A DNA stretch of 23,487 nt from an uncultured Clostridium sp. (GCA_900544905.1 UQXF01000047.1:1-23487); one strand, 5' to 3'; shown: positions 13,551 through 21,582, counted from the first letter of the stretch. Notes: generated from the letters alone by a model not told the origin. Numbers and translations: made by a program.

Positions 13551-14177
13551 TTACCAATTATTCCAATGGATACGCTGTTTCATATCAATATCTTTCTGCT
13601 TTATCGCAGGTACGTTACCTTTTGGTCTGCCTATTCCGATAAAGCAAGGCATAAAATAATCTTCGGGGTAATTCAACACCTCTCTTGCATGTGCTCCCTC
13701 ATTTCCCAAAGGAACTCTGAGCGTACAGGCATATTCTTCAGCAGTTGCAGCAAGAAATATATTCTCTACACTGCACCATATTGAAGCAAAACCATTTAAA
13801 TGTGAAATATTGTCAGGGTGAAGTAAATCTGTTTTCAGTTTCAGTAACGGAACAATTACAGCGGAAGCATCCATCAGCATTTTGTATTGCTTAGGAACAG
13901 CATTCCTATATGCTTCTTGCTGCTCTTCATCATTCAGATTCCAGTCTTTGAGGAGTTGAGTCATATCCTCATCAGATATTCCTTTGGGAATAATATCAAG
14001 AAGTTTTGCAACAATTTCCTTGTCTTTGATTACAATGTAATGCCAATCTCTCATATGGTCATTGGTAGGTGCTTTTAAAGCTGCATCAATAATTCTTTCA
14101 ATAACCTCGTCGGATATAGGCTCGTTCTCAAAATCACGGATTGTCCTTCTTTTTTTAATTACTTCATAAAACTCCAT
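13551..14177 (-). CDS. Nitroreductase-family flavoprotein
   Basis: About 208 residues. The N-terminus MEFYEVIKKRRTIRDFENEP is the classic FMN phosphate-binding start of nitroreductases. APTNDHMRDWHYIVI follows, and a later FMN-binding stretch reads CTLRVPLGNEGA. The C-terminus FMPCFIGIGRPK completes the fold. These enzymes hold FMN and use NAD(P)H to reduce nitro compounds, quinones or flavins. The substrate cannot be read here. I chose the ATG at 14177, which has AAAGGAAA upstream, over an earlier in-frame ATG (14243) that would overlap the end of ribBA. Position inside the riboflavin operon puts an FMN consumer under FMN riboswitch control. Confidence 0.9.
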   Translation of the reverse strand: MEFYEVIKKRRTIRDFENEPISDEVIERIIDAALKAPTNDHMRDWHYIVIKDKEIVAKLLDIIPKGISDEDMTQLLKDWNLNDEEQQEAYRNAVPKQYKMLMDASAVIVPLLKLKTDLLHPDNISHLNGFASIWCSVENIFLAATAEEYACTLRVPLGNEGAHAREVLNYPEDYFMPCFIGIGRPKGNVPAIKQKDIDMKQRIHWNNW

Positions 14178-14239
14178 TTCTGTTTCCTTTCTAATGCTAA
14201 TTTTATAACCTTTTGATAAATCCCAATTTATCCATGAAA

Positions 14240-15442
14240 TCACTTATAGTTCAAAATATGCCCCATCTTTTCCTGCTTGGTGCGCAGATAGAATTCATCA
14301 TATTTGCCCGGCTCCATGATAATCGGTACACGTTCCACAATGCTTAAACCATACCCTTCCAGACCATATACCTTAAGTGGATTGTTTGTCATTAACCGCA
14401 TTTCCTTTACACCAAGGTCCACTAAAATCTGGGTTCCAATCGTATAATCCCTTGCATCCTCCGGAAATCCCAATTCCAGGTTTGCCTCCACGGTGTCCCT
14501 GCCATGGTCCTGAAGCTCGTAGGCACGGATTTTGTTAATCAGACCGATTCCACGGCCTTCCTGACGTAAATACAGTAACACACCCCGTCCCTCTTTTGCA
14601 ATCATTTTCATTGCCGCATCATACTGCTGTCCACAGTCACAGCGGGCGGAGCCCAGTGCATCTCCGGTCAGACACTCGGAATGCACTCTGCAAAGCACCG
14701 GCTTTCCATCCGTGATATCGCCCTTTACCAGTGCCACATGATGCTCACCATTTAACTTATTTACATAGCCGTGTATTGTAAATTCACCATAGCGGGTTGG
14801 CATCTTTGCCTTAGCAACACATTCTACAAATACTTCATGTTCCTTTCGATACTGAATTAAATCTGCGATGGTTCCGATTTTCAGATTATGTTTTTTCGCA
14901 AAAGCAACTAAATCCTCTTTCCTTGCCATCATTCCGTCTTCCTTCATAATCTCACAGCAAAGACCTACCGGTTTCAAGCCTGCAAGCTTCATAAAATCAA
15001 CGGTTGCTTCTGTATGTCCCTGTCTTTCAATGACTCCGCCCGGTCTTGCCTCTAGCGGAAACATATGTCCCGGTCTTCTAAAATCCTCCGGCTTTGCGTC
15101 CTCCTCCACAAACTTTCTGGCGGTAATTCCTCTCTCATAAGCGGAAATACCTGTTGTAGTGCTGACATGGTCCACAGACACAGAAAATGCAGTACAATGA
15201 TTATCCGTATTGGTAATGCACATCTGCGGGAGATTCAGCTTGTCCGTATAGCTTGCATCCATCGGCATACAAATCAAACCTCTTGCATAGCTTGCCATAA
15301 AATTTACATTTTCTGTGGTGGCAAACTCCGCCGCACAAATCACATCTCCTTCATTTTCCCTGTTTTCATCGTCTAATATCACGATACATTTTCCAGCCTT
15401 CAAGTCCTCAGCAAGCTCTAATGTAGTGTTAAATTCTGACAT
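14240..15442 (-). CDS. ribBA: Bifunctional 3,4-dihydroxy-2-butanone-4-phosphate synthase / GTP cyclohydrolase II
   Basis: A 400-residue fusion supplying both starting precursors of riboflavin. The N-terminal half (about 1-200) is RibB, which converts ribulose 5-phosphate: VILDDENRENEGDVICAAEF, then ARPGGVIERQGHTEATVDFM. The C-terminal half is RibA, which opens GTP. It has the zinc cysteines in HSECLTGDALGSARCDCGQQ, the LRQEGRGIGL motif, and MTNNPLKVYGLEGYGLSIVE. Both active sites look intact. Start ATG has a perfect AAGGAGGT. It follows ribE after a 159-bp AT-rich gap that contains 13-bp repeats, the largest gap within the rib run. Confidence 0.97.
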   Translation of the reverse strand: MSEFNTTLELAEDLKAGKCIVILDDENRENEGDVICAAEFATTENVNFMASYARGLICMPMDASYTDKLNLPQMCITNTDNHCTAFSVSVDHVSTTTGISAYERGITARKFVEEDAKPEDFRRPGHMFPLEARPGGVIERQGHTEATVDFMKLAGLKPVGLCCEIMKEDGMMARKEDLVAFAKKHNLKIGTIADLIQYRKEHEVFVECVAKAKMPTRYGEFTIHGYVNKLNGEHHVALVKGDITDGKPVLCRVHSECLTGDALGSARCDCGQQYDAAMKMIAKEGRGVLLYLRQEGRGIGLINKIRAYELQDHGRDTVEANLELGFPEDARDYTIGTQILVDLGVKEMRLMTNNPLKVYGLEGYGLSIVERVPIIMEPGKYDEFYLRTKQEKMGHILNYK

Positions 15443-15540
15443 TTTATTACCTCCTTGTGTACCTATTGTGCTTTATATTTATCTTATTATTTTGCAAAAT
15501 TGTTTATATAAATTCTTTTTTACAGTATGTCAGTGTATTT

Positions 15541-15592
15541 ACATAATATCTCTACATAACATGTTGACATAATTACTTTACATAATCTTCAA
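15541..15592. repeat. Four 13-bp direct repeats beginning ACATAA, between ribE and ribBA
   Basis: ACATAA occurs at 15541, 15554, 15567 and 15580, exactly 13 bases apart, with only loosely related bases between. A fifth copy (15604) overlaps the end of ribE. On the minus strand the unit reads TTATGT. The rest of the 15443-15540 gap is AT-rich, with no clear promoter or terminator. Confidence 0.65.
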
Positions 15593-15601
15593 CCATTTCC
15601 C

Positions 15602-16270
15602 CTACATAAATCCGTTCTCCGCAAGAAAATCCATGGAAATCCCGCCAGAGACTTTTTCCTCGTCTGTCTCTGCCCCGGAAGCTTCAAAATGCAGAAGCTT
15701 ATCGATATACTTTCCCACAATATCATTCTCCAGGTTTACGACATCCCCGGCTTTCTTCGACAGCAGGGTTGTATTGGATGCTGTATGGGGAATCAGCGAC
15801 ACCTTAAAACAGCGGTCATCCACATAGGCAACCGTCAGGGAAATGCCATCAATGGCTATAGAACCCTTTTCAATAATATATTTTAACAGTCTGGCAGGTG
15901 TTTTAATTGTTACCCACACCGCGTTGTCCTCTCTTACAAAGCTTTCAATCTCTCCGGTTCCGTCGATATGCCCGCTGACAATATGACCGCCAAAGCGTCC
16001 GTTTGCCGCCATGGCACGTTCCATATTTACCTTACTCCCCTTCGACAATTTTCCCAACGAGGAACGCCGCAGGGTTTCCGGCATGACATCCACTATAAAG
16101 GTATTTGATGTTTTTTCTGTGACTGTCAGACAGACACCGTTTACCGCAATGGAATCTCCAATATGCATATCCTCAAATATAATCTTTCCCTGCAGCGCCA
16201 GCTTTGCAGCTTTTGTCCCCTGACTGATGGACACCACAGTTCCGATTTCTTCTACAATTCCCGTAAACAT
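15602..16270 (-). CDS. ribE: Riboflavin synthase alpha chain
   Basis: A 222-residue enzyme that dismutates two molecules of lumazine into riboflavin and the pyrimidine precursor. Two lumazine-binding repeats are visible. The first starts MFTGIVEEIGTV and contains GDSIAVNGVCLTVTEK. The second starts near residue 98 (GHIVSGHIDGTGEI) and contains GSIAIDGISLTVAYV. Length is normal with a short extra tail. It starts 15 bases after the prolyl-tRNA editing gene, with AAAGGAAA as ribosome binding site, so it is translated from the same message. Confidence 0.96.
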   Translation of the reverse strand: MFTGIVEEIGTVVSISQGTKAAKLALQGKIIFEDMHIGDSIAVNGVCLTVTEKTSNTFIVDVMPETLRRSSLGKLSKGSKVNMERAMAANGRFGGHIVSGHIDGTGEIESFVREDNAVWVTIKTPARLLKYIIEKGSIAIDGISLTVAYVDDRCFKVSLIPHTASNTTLLSKKAGDVVNLENDIVGKYIDKLLHFEASGAETDEEKVSGGISMDFLAENGFM

Positions 16271-16285
16271 GTTACTCTTTCCTTT

Positions 16286-16840
16286 CTATAATTTCTCATC
16301 CGGCACCGGCAAATCTACCACAATGGGTTCATGTCCCACTGCCGGAAGAAATTTATCCAGAACATCCCTTGTTTTCAGTTTCAGACTGGAGGTGCTGACA
16401 CATGGGTGGCAGCCCAAATATTCACTTTCTGCCACCGGCTTATCCATCAAAAGCTGGATGTGATGTTCCGTATCGTTCATCAATCCCATAATGGATACCG
16501 CCCCCGGCTTGATATCCAGGTATTTCTCCATATATTCCTCCTTGCCAAAGGAAAGCCTGGCACTGCCAATCTGTTTTGACAAATCCTTGGTTTTAAAGGG
16601 CTTGTCTCCCGGCATCATCAAAAGATAAAACTGTGTCTCCTGCCGGTTACACAAAAACAGATTTTTGCAAATAATGACATCCAGAATCTTGTCAATCTCA
16701 TTACATGCCTCCATTGTGTTAGCCTCTTCATGGTCGGTTCTCTCATATTCTATCCCAAGACTGTCCAATAAATCATATACCTTAATTTCTTTTTCCAATC
16801 TGCCGGCAGTATCCTCCGGACGTCCTTTCATGAGTTCCAT
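16286..16840 (-). CDS. Prolyl-tRNA deacylase-like protein (YbaK/ProX family)
   Basis: A 184-residue soluble protein of the YbaK/ProRS-associated editing superfamily. The family Lys lies in ICKNLFLCNRQETQFYLLMM (about 60-79), and later GSARLSFG, LDIKPGAVSIMGLMND and GCHPCVSTSSLKLKTRD agree with ProX/PrdX-type deacylases that hydrolyse Ala-tRNA(Pro). The N-terminal 20 residues (KGRPEDTAGRLEKEIKVYDL) form the usual leading helix. It would act in the cytoplasm to remove mischarged alanine. No link with riboflavin synthesis is apparent; it lies between ribE and the PAS gene. The start has AGGAGGACA upstream. Confidence 0.87.
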   Translation of the reverse strand: MELMKGRPEDTAGRLEKEIKVYDLLDSLGIEYERTDHEEANTMEACNEIDKILDVIICKNLFLCNRQETQFYLLMMPGDKPFKTKDLSKQIGSARLSFGKEEYMEKYLDIKPGAVSIMGLMNDTEHHIQLLMDKPVAESEYLGCHPCVSTSSLKLKTRDVLDKFLPAVGHEPIVVDLPVPDEKL

Positions 16841-16947
16841 TTATGTCCTCCTTGCAGTTAGTTTTTATAGAAACTGGCCTAAATTTTTCTACCGCTAATC
16901 TGTTTCATTCTATATACAATAACGCAAATGTTTTCCTTAACACTCTC

Positions 16948-17334
16948 TCATATTAGAGACTGACTGAAATCATATAGCCCCGCCGTTTCCCTGTCGCGGT
17001 ATTCATGCTTTTCGTAATATCCGATTAATGCTTTGTCGTCATCCCTAAGTGCCACCATATATACGTCTTTATTCTCTTTCTCGTTATAGTAAGTGTAAAT
17101 CATATTATTTTCTGTACTTTTTCCAAACCACACTACCACTTTTTCGATTATCTCATTTGACTTCGCATTATGGCAGTTCATAAGGCTTTTTCCTATTAAA
17201 TCCTTTCCACCACGTTTTCCATAACGCTCAATCGCAGCAGGATTCATATAAATTATCTTGTGGTCTAAGCTGCAGATAACAACTGACGACCTGTCCATAT
17301 CAATGACGCTTTTTAAGTATTTTGATAGTTCCAT
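16948..17334 (-). CDS. Single PAS-domain protein
   Basis: About 128 residues that make little more than one PAS domain. It starts MELSKYLKSVIDMDRSSVVI, continues HKIIYMNPAAIERYGKRGG and DLIGKSLMNCHNAKSNEII, and ends with the paired strands DVYMVALRDDDKALIGYYE. The NCHNAKS stretch resembles the CHPPKS motif of PAS domains in COG2461/DUF438-type proteins. The LOV motif with NCRFLQ is absent, so flavin photochemistry is not expected. No output domain is present, so it probably binds a ligand and acts through a partner. The start was set at 17334 because AAAGGAGG lies just upstream; an earlier ATG exists ten codons before. A 107-bp spacer before the next gene has nothing recognisable. Confidence 0.75.
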   Translation of the reverse strand: MELSKYLKSVIDMDRSSVVICSLDHKIIYMNPAAIERYGKRGGKDLIGKSLMNCHNAKSNEIIEKVVVWFGKSTENNMIYTYYNEKENKDVYMVALRDDDKALIGYYEKHEYRDRETAGLYDFSQSLI

Positions 17335-17387
17335 AATATTTCCTCCTTTGGCTATTGTTACCATTCATAAATTTCTTTACCTCTCTA

Positions 17388-17891
17388 TCATATATCAATT
17401 ATCCCTTCATGCTGCAGCAGCCACCGTTTTTTCTCCAGCCCGCCGGCATAACCGGTCAGGCTTCCGTTTGTTCCAACAACCCGGTGACATGGGATAATTA
17501 TGGATATGGGATTGTGTCCAACTGCACCACCAATTGCCTGTGGTGACATTTTTTCTATATTATTCTTTTCCTCAATCATTCTGGCGATTTCCCCATATGT
17601 CATAACCTCTCCATAAGGAATACCCGCAAGAATCTTCCAGACCTGCTGTCTAAAATCACTGCCGATTGGTCTAAGCGGCAATTCAGAAATGTCAGGCTGA
17701 TTACCGGCAAAATACTGCGCAAGCCAGGCTTTTGTCTTTCTTAATACAGCATCATTGACATTTTCCTGAAGGGGTTCCTTCAATGGACAATAGTATTTTT
17801 GCCCTTCCAGCCATACCCCGACAAGATGTTTCTTATCGGATACAAGCAGGCACTTCCCAATAGGTGATTCATATTTCATAGAATAAAACAT
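17388..17891 (-). CDS. ogt: Methylated-DNA--protein-cysteine methyltransferase
   Basis: A 167-residue suicide repair protein that transfers the alkyl group from O6-alkylguanine or O4-alkylthymine to its own cysteine. The acceptor is Cys135 in IIIPCHRVVGTNGSLTGYAG, within the full-length signature. The DNA-binding helix-turn-helix lies in RQQVWKILAGIPYGEVMTYG, and an N-terminal ribonuclease-like domain (about 1-75) precedes it. No Ada-type metal-binding domain is present, so it is Ogt/MGMT type. It follows the small membrane-protein gene by 11 bases and is probably co-transcribed with ribD. Confidence 0.93.
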   Translation of the reverse strand: MFYSMKYESPIGKCLLVSDKKHLVGVWLEGQKYYCPLKEPLQENVNDAVLRKTKAWLAQYFAGNQPDISELPLRPIGSDFRQQVWKILAGIPYGEVMTYGEIARMIEEKNNIEKMSPQAIGGAVGHNPISIIIPCHRVVGTNGSLTGYAGGLEKKRWLLQHEGIIDI

Positions 17892-17902
17892 TCCTTTTAC
17901 TC

Positions 17903-18388
17903 CTATTCTCTTTCCTTTGTATCCTGTTCTGTTACTGTATACGTTATGTTCATATCCTTATCCACTATAACATCATACACATAGCTTCCATCAACGTCAC
18001 CAAAAGCATAATCCTTCACTATAATCTGGCATGTACCAGGATTTGCCGCTTTAAAAACCCAGCCATACTGTATGTCCATGCTAAATATTCCCCCGCTGCC
18101 AAGACCTCCCGCCTCTTCAATAAGACCTGTTTGATTCAGCTCATATTCTGCATAGCTCCCCATAGAACCTGTTCCGGAAAATACGACATACAGTTTTCCA
18201 AAGGAAACTCCCGTATGTAAAACTCCCCCTGTTGAATAAATCCAAATGAAAATACAGAGAAACAAAACCAAGCCTGCAAAAATACCCTGCAGAACTTTTC
18301 TCTTTTCCAATCTGTTAACTATCAGAAACAAACATACCAAAAGTATGATTAGCCAAATCAAATTACAGATTAAAAAATTTAATCCCAT
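17903..18388 (-). CDS. Small membrane protein with exported beta domain, unrecognised
   Basis: 161 residues. Two hydrophobic helices (about 4-24 and 35-53) are joined by a short basic loop. An exported or periplasm-equivalent domain of about 105 residues follows, ending in a charged tail (TEQDTKERE). The domain pattern, with YGWVFKAANPGTCQIIVKDY then GSYVYDVIVD, faintly recalls chagasin-like (I42) inhibitors, but that is a resemblance only and the family is not recognised. The start has GGAGGGG upstream. It begins 29 bases after ribD and ends 11 before ogt, so it is part of the operon. A riboflavin transporter is ruled out by its small membrane part. Confidence 0.7.
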   Translation of the reverse strand: MGLNFLICNLIWLIILLVCLFLIVNRLEKRKVLQGIFAGLVLFLCIFIWIYSTGGVLHTGVSFGKLYVVFSGTGSMGSYAEYELNQTGLIEEAGGLGSGGIFSMDIQYGWVFKAANPGTCQIIVKDYAFGDVDGSYVYDVIVDKDMNITYTVTEQDTKERE

Positions 18389-18417
18389 ATCAGCCCCTCC
18401 ATGTCTTTTCCCTATAT

Positions 18418-19533
18418 TTAAACCCTGTTATAAACAAGCAATATATCCTGCCCAATCTGTTCCGTAGATATCAGTTTGCAGCCAAGTGCCTCTGTGGCAA
18501 GCTCCACACCTTCACCGCCAACCGGTGTATAAAATCCTGCACCACCAAAAATCTTTGGCGCCACATATGCCTCAATGCGGTTGACAATCCCTTCCTGCAG
18601 GGCTGCATAGTTTAGCGTAGAACCACCTTCCAATAAAATCCCATCTATCTGTTTTTCACCAAGCTTTATCATCAAATCCCGTAAATCCAGACGTCCATCC
18701 CTTTCCTTTACCACCAGAACTTCCACGCCGGACGCTTCTAATTCTGCCTTCTGTTCGTTCCAGAAACGGTTGTACTCTGCATGAGGCTCCACCGTTGCAA
18801 CAATTGTGGACACCTCCTTCGCCGTTGCCACCACATTACTGGATAGAGGAATCCGCAGCTTGGAATCACAGATAATGCGGATTGGATTACGTCCGCCATC
18901 CATCCGGCAGGTCAATCTCGGGTCGTCATTTAAAATGGTTCCAATCCCCACCATAATACCCTTTAATGCATTTCTGGTCTGCTGGACCCTTGCCCTTGAC
19001 TCCTCACCGGATATCCACTGGGAATGACCGGTCCTTGTGGCAATTTTGCCGTCTAAGGTCATGGCATATTTCATCAGTACAAATGGTGTTCTGGTTGTAA
19101 TATAGTGGAAAAATACCGGATTTATAGCATCGCATTCATCCTTTAGAAATCCCGTCACCACTTCAATTCCGGCATCCCGCAATATCTGAATTCCTTTTCC
19201 GGAAACCAGCTCATTGGGGTCATCAGAACCCACATACACCCTTGAAATACCATGTTCAATGATTGCTTCCGTACATGGCGGCTGTTTGCCATGATGACAA
19301 CAGGGCTCCAAAGTCACATACATTTCCGCTCCTTTGGCATCCTCAGAATTTTTTAAATTCTTAAATGCATTCCTCTCTGCATGCAAGTCCCCATATACCA
19401 TATGATAGCCTTCACTGATAATCTGTCCATTTTTTACAATCACAGCCCCTACTAAAGGATTGGGATTAACCTTACCGATACCCAGCTTTGCAAGCTCAAT
19501 AGCCCGGCGCATATATTGTTCGTTATCTGCCAT
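18418..19533 (-). CDS. ribD: Bifunctional diaminohydroxyphosphoribosylaminopyrimidine deaminase / 5-amino-6-(5-phosphoribosylamino)uracil reductase
   Basis: A 371-residue enzyme that performs deamination then side-chain reduction of the GTP-derived pyrimidine. The N-terminal deaminase (about 1-145) has the zinc ligands and catalytic Glu in LHAERNAF and EPCCHHGKQPPCTEAI. The C-terminal reductase (about 147-370) opens with RTPFVLMKYAMTLDGKIATR and has HSQWISGEESRARVQ and IDGILLEGGSTLNYA. Length and motifs are normal. It is the first gene after the FMN riboswitch, and the message runs through a terminator only when FMN is scarce. Ribosome binding site AAGAGGTGG lies upstream of the ATG. Confidence 0.97.
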   Translation of the reverse strand: MADNEQYMRRAIELAKLGIGKVNPNPLVGAVIVKNGQIISEGYHMVYGDLHAERNAFKNLKNSEDAKGAEMYVTLEPCCHHGKQPPCTEAIIEHGISRVYVGSDDPNELVSGKGIQILRDAGIEVVTGFLKDECDAINPVFFHYITTRTPFVLMKYAMTLDGKIATRTGHSQWISGEESRARVQQTRNALKGIMVGIGTILNDDPRLTCRMDGGRNPIRIICDSKLRIPLSSNVVATAKEVSTIVATVEPHAEYNRFWNEQKAELEASGVEVLVVKERDGRLDLRDLMIKLGEKQIDGILLEGGSTLNYAALQEGIVNRIEAYVAPKIFGGAGFYTPVGGEGVELATEALGCKLISTEQIGQDILLVYNRV

Positions 19534-19590
19534 TTTGCCACCTCTTTATATATAAGCGTTTTTGCTTTATAAGACGAACTTTCCTATAAA

Positions 19591-19627
19591 GTAAAAAAGT
19601 CCTGAAGCACATACATACTTCAGGACC
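19591..19627 (-). terminator. FMN-controlled terminator in the rib leader
   Basis: Arms GTCCTGAAG and CTTCAGGAC form a perfect 9-bp stem with a 10-base loop, followed by TTTTTTAC on the minus strand. It lies between the aptamer and ribD, and is expected to form when FMN is bound. Beyond it, 19565-19591 holds a second hairpin (CTTTATA/TATAAAG) before the ribD ribosome binding site. Confidence 0.88.
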
Positions 19628-19672
19628 ATAAATACAAGCTTATAGACATTGCAATACAATATCCAAATACTA

Positions 19673-19824
19673 ATCTTCTTCCATCCAGACTATACTGTCG
19701 GCACCAGAGTCTCACTGGTTCCTGCCTTGCGGCTCGCGGGCTTAAGAAGCTTGAGGGGTTCTTCTGATACATCCCCTGTTCTTCAAATACCGCCGGTGGG
19801 GACTTGCACCCCGCCCTGAAGACT
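19673..19824 (-). ncRNA. FMN riboswitch (RFN element)
   Basis: The minus strand carries the conserved RFN blocks in order: CTTCAGGGCGGGGTGCAAGT, CCCCACCGGCGGT, AGCCCGCGAGCCGC, GTGAGACTCTGGTGCCGACA and TAGTCTGGATGGAAGAAG. They are spaced as in known FMN aptamers, with a variable arm between the second and third. It controls ribD and genes behind it. The aptamer's 5' strand contains CTTCAGG (19815-19821), identical to part of the terminator's second arm. This 382-bp gene-free stretch (19534-19915) therefore holds promoter, aptamer, terminator and a spacer. Confidence 0.96.
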
Positions 19825-19844
19825 TATTCAGTTGTTCGTAGGTT

Positions 19845-19873
19845 ATTATAACTCGTTATAAGGCGTTATGCAA
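19845..19873 (-). promoter_or_regulatory. Promoter of the riboflavin operon
   Basis: TTGCAT (19868-19873), 17 bases, then a perfect TATAAT (19845-19850) on the minus strand. Transcription would start near 19838, about 14 bases before the aptamer. Confidence 0.85.
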
Positions 19874-19915
19874 CCCTGATTTTTGACAGAAAGAAAAGAA
19901 GGATACCAAAATATA

Positions 19916-20749
19916 TCAATAAATCCATGGAACAAATTTCCAGCTTTCTACATTAAATATCTCATCCTCATACTCTCCCTTAATTAAAATATAATATCGG
20001 GAATAATAACTATCTTTTGCAATTTCTTCCTCCAAAAACATATCATATTGGTCTTCTGGCAGATTTCCGGCTAATTCAATTTGCTTTGTCAGTGTTCTTC
20101 TAGAGTCCGGACTTTCTTTTTCACATAAATACCAATGTATTTCTCCATTTTCTTTTTCAGGTGAAACCAGCAGATAATCCTCTTCATCATTTAGATAATA
20201 TTCTGCTTCAAAATAATACAATGTGTTATCTATGGCATCCGTAGTAAAATCACCACGCTCCACATCATAAGCATCTATGAAGGTAATTGGATATAAATAC
20301 CGATGGTCATATTCATCTATATAATATCGCTTAATGGGTGCAATAATATCCCAAGATTCTACATTGATTACTGTTTCATCTACGATATCTTTGTATTTTT
20401 CCTCAATCTTTCCTTTCACTAAAAATTTGTTATCCGCAGGACCACAAAATATTGCTGCATTACCGTTTGAACTATGTAATCTATACGGATTCTGCCCTGT
20501 TAGTATTACAGCGCCTTTCTTTTTCCCATCAAAATAGTACAAGGTTGATCCATCATCAAAAAATCCTTTTTTATAGTAGATAATGTAATAGTCTTCCTTT
20601 AATACTTTTAATATGGCTTCCGGATAAGAAATTGCTTCTACTACCGCATTTTCTTTATCAAAAATATAATTACGCAAATTCACTCGAACAACTTCAATAA
20701 AGCCAATTATGATAAGGATTAGTGCTATAATTTTTATTATTTTCTTCAT
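19916..20749 (-). CDS. Membrane-anchored acidic protein, unrecognised
   Basis: 277 residues. A basic start (MKKIIKIIALILIIIGFIEV) forms one uncleaved or signal-type helix. The rest is an outward-facing acidic domain rich in Tyr, Asp and Glu, with an FFDDGSTLYYFDGKKKGAVI segment and several YYF/YYI pairs. There are no motifs of known enzymes. The ribosome binding site GGAGG is 12 bases from the ATG, longer than ideal. Base composition is visibly richer in A+T than the rib genes. It stops 42 bases before the rib promoter, and no convincing terminator is seen in between. Function unknown. Confidence 0.75.
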   Translation of the reverse strand: MKKIIKIIALILIIIGFIEVVRVNLRNYIFDKENAVVEAISYPEAILKVLKEDYYIIYYKKGFFDDGSTLYYFDGKKKGAVILTGQNPYRLHSSNGNAAIFCGPADNKFLVKGKIEEKYKDIVDETVINVESWDIIAPIKRYYIDEYDHRYLYPITFIDAYDVERGDFTTDAIDNTLYYFEAEYYLNDEEDYLLVSPEKENGEIHWYLCEKESPDSRRTLTKQIELAGNLPEDQYDMFLEEEIAKDSYYSRYYILIKGEYEDEIFNVESWKFVPWIY

Positions 20750-20898
20750 GCTATTCGCAGTCCTCCAGATAATTTCTTTGTTTTACCAAACTGAATAACA
20801 AAGACAGATTATCCATATCGGCACCCAGTATGCATAAAACCTGCCTCACTAATATGGACATGGTCTTCACTCATAAGAAAAAAATAACACCCCTCGGC

Positions 20899-21582
20899 TT
20901 ATACCAAAAGTCCAAATATAATCAGTAATGCTGTCACTAAACATATTATTATAATAATATCTCTCTTATCCTCTTTCCGCAAAAAAGTATCGATGTCAGA
21001 ATTATATTTCTTTGCAAGTTTTAAAAGGTATCTTGGTGCGTGTGGAATGATTATTTCTTTCTTATACCCTCTGATAGTAACTGCACAACAGTCATAGTAA
21101 GTCTTTCCTCTTGAGCCAATATGATATTCCAGTTCCTTTATGTCATTCCAGTTTCGAAATCCCTGATTACTGTAAATTCCCTGCTCATTGATGACACAAA
21201 CACACCTGCCTATCAGAAAGCGGTTGCATAATCGCAGTATACATAAAAAAATCCAGAATACAAGTGTCATAAAAAAACATATTACAAATTCCATTAAAGA
21301 AAAATCATCTCTACCCACTTTTATATAGCAAAAAGTCACAAAAAGCACAATATATATAACAGCAATCCAATATCCCCAACATATCCCTTCAAAATATTGC
21401 CTGCGAATCTTCTTTCCATTAACCTCCTGCAATTTCCCCAAAAAGCCACAATCATCTGTTCTGTAAAACGGACAGGGCATTTGCATATTCGCCAAATTAT
21501 ATTTATTATAGGTTAAACACTTTTTAGTCTGACATTTCTCCTGTGCCTTATTTTTTACGCAATGGTTATATGTTGTCTGCAT
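20899..21582 (-). CDS. Cys-rich membrane protein with PH-like domain, unrecognised
   Basis: 227 residues. The N-terminal 45 residues hold six cysteines (for example EKCQTKKC and MPCPFYRTDDCGF), possibly a metal site. Two helices follow (about 70-90 and 95-115). A region RCVCVINEQGIYSNQGFRNW with NDIKELEY and EIIIPHAPRYLLKLAKKY resembles small bacterial PH or YcxB-like domains. A last helix (about 208-226) ends the protein. The start has a strong GGAGG six bases upstream and overlaps the end of the TPR-like reading frame by 17 bases, so translation may be coupled. No family name can be supported beyond the PH-like impression. Confidence 0.7.
   Translation of the reverse strand: MQTTYNHCVKNKAQEKCQTKKCLTYNKYNLANMQMPCPFYRTDDCGFLGKLQEVNGKKIRRQYFEGICWGYWIAVIYIVLFVTFCYIKVGRDDFSLMEFVICFFMTLVFWIFLCILRLCNRFLIGRCVCVINEQGIYSNQGFRNWNDIKELEYHIGSRGKTYYDCCAVTIRGYKKEIIIPHAPRYLLKLAKKYNSDIDTFLRKEDKRDIIIIICLVTALLIIFGLLV

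Noticed and set aside
15541..15609. CRISPR-like array
   Set aside because: The repeats are only 6 conserved bases in 13-bp units, far too short, with no cas genes nearby.
16948..17334. PAS protein as a flavin-binding LOV photosensor, suggested by the riboflavin operon
   Set aside because: The LOV motif around the photoactive cysteine (NCRFLQ) is missing; the NCHN sequence fits other PAS groups better.
17903..18388. Riboflavin transporter encoded in the rib operon
   Set aside because: Only two membrane helices and a large outer domain; RibU-type transporters have about five or six helices.
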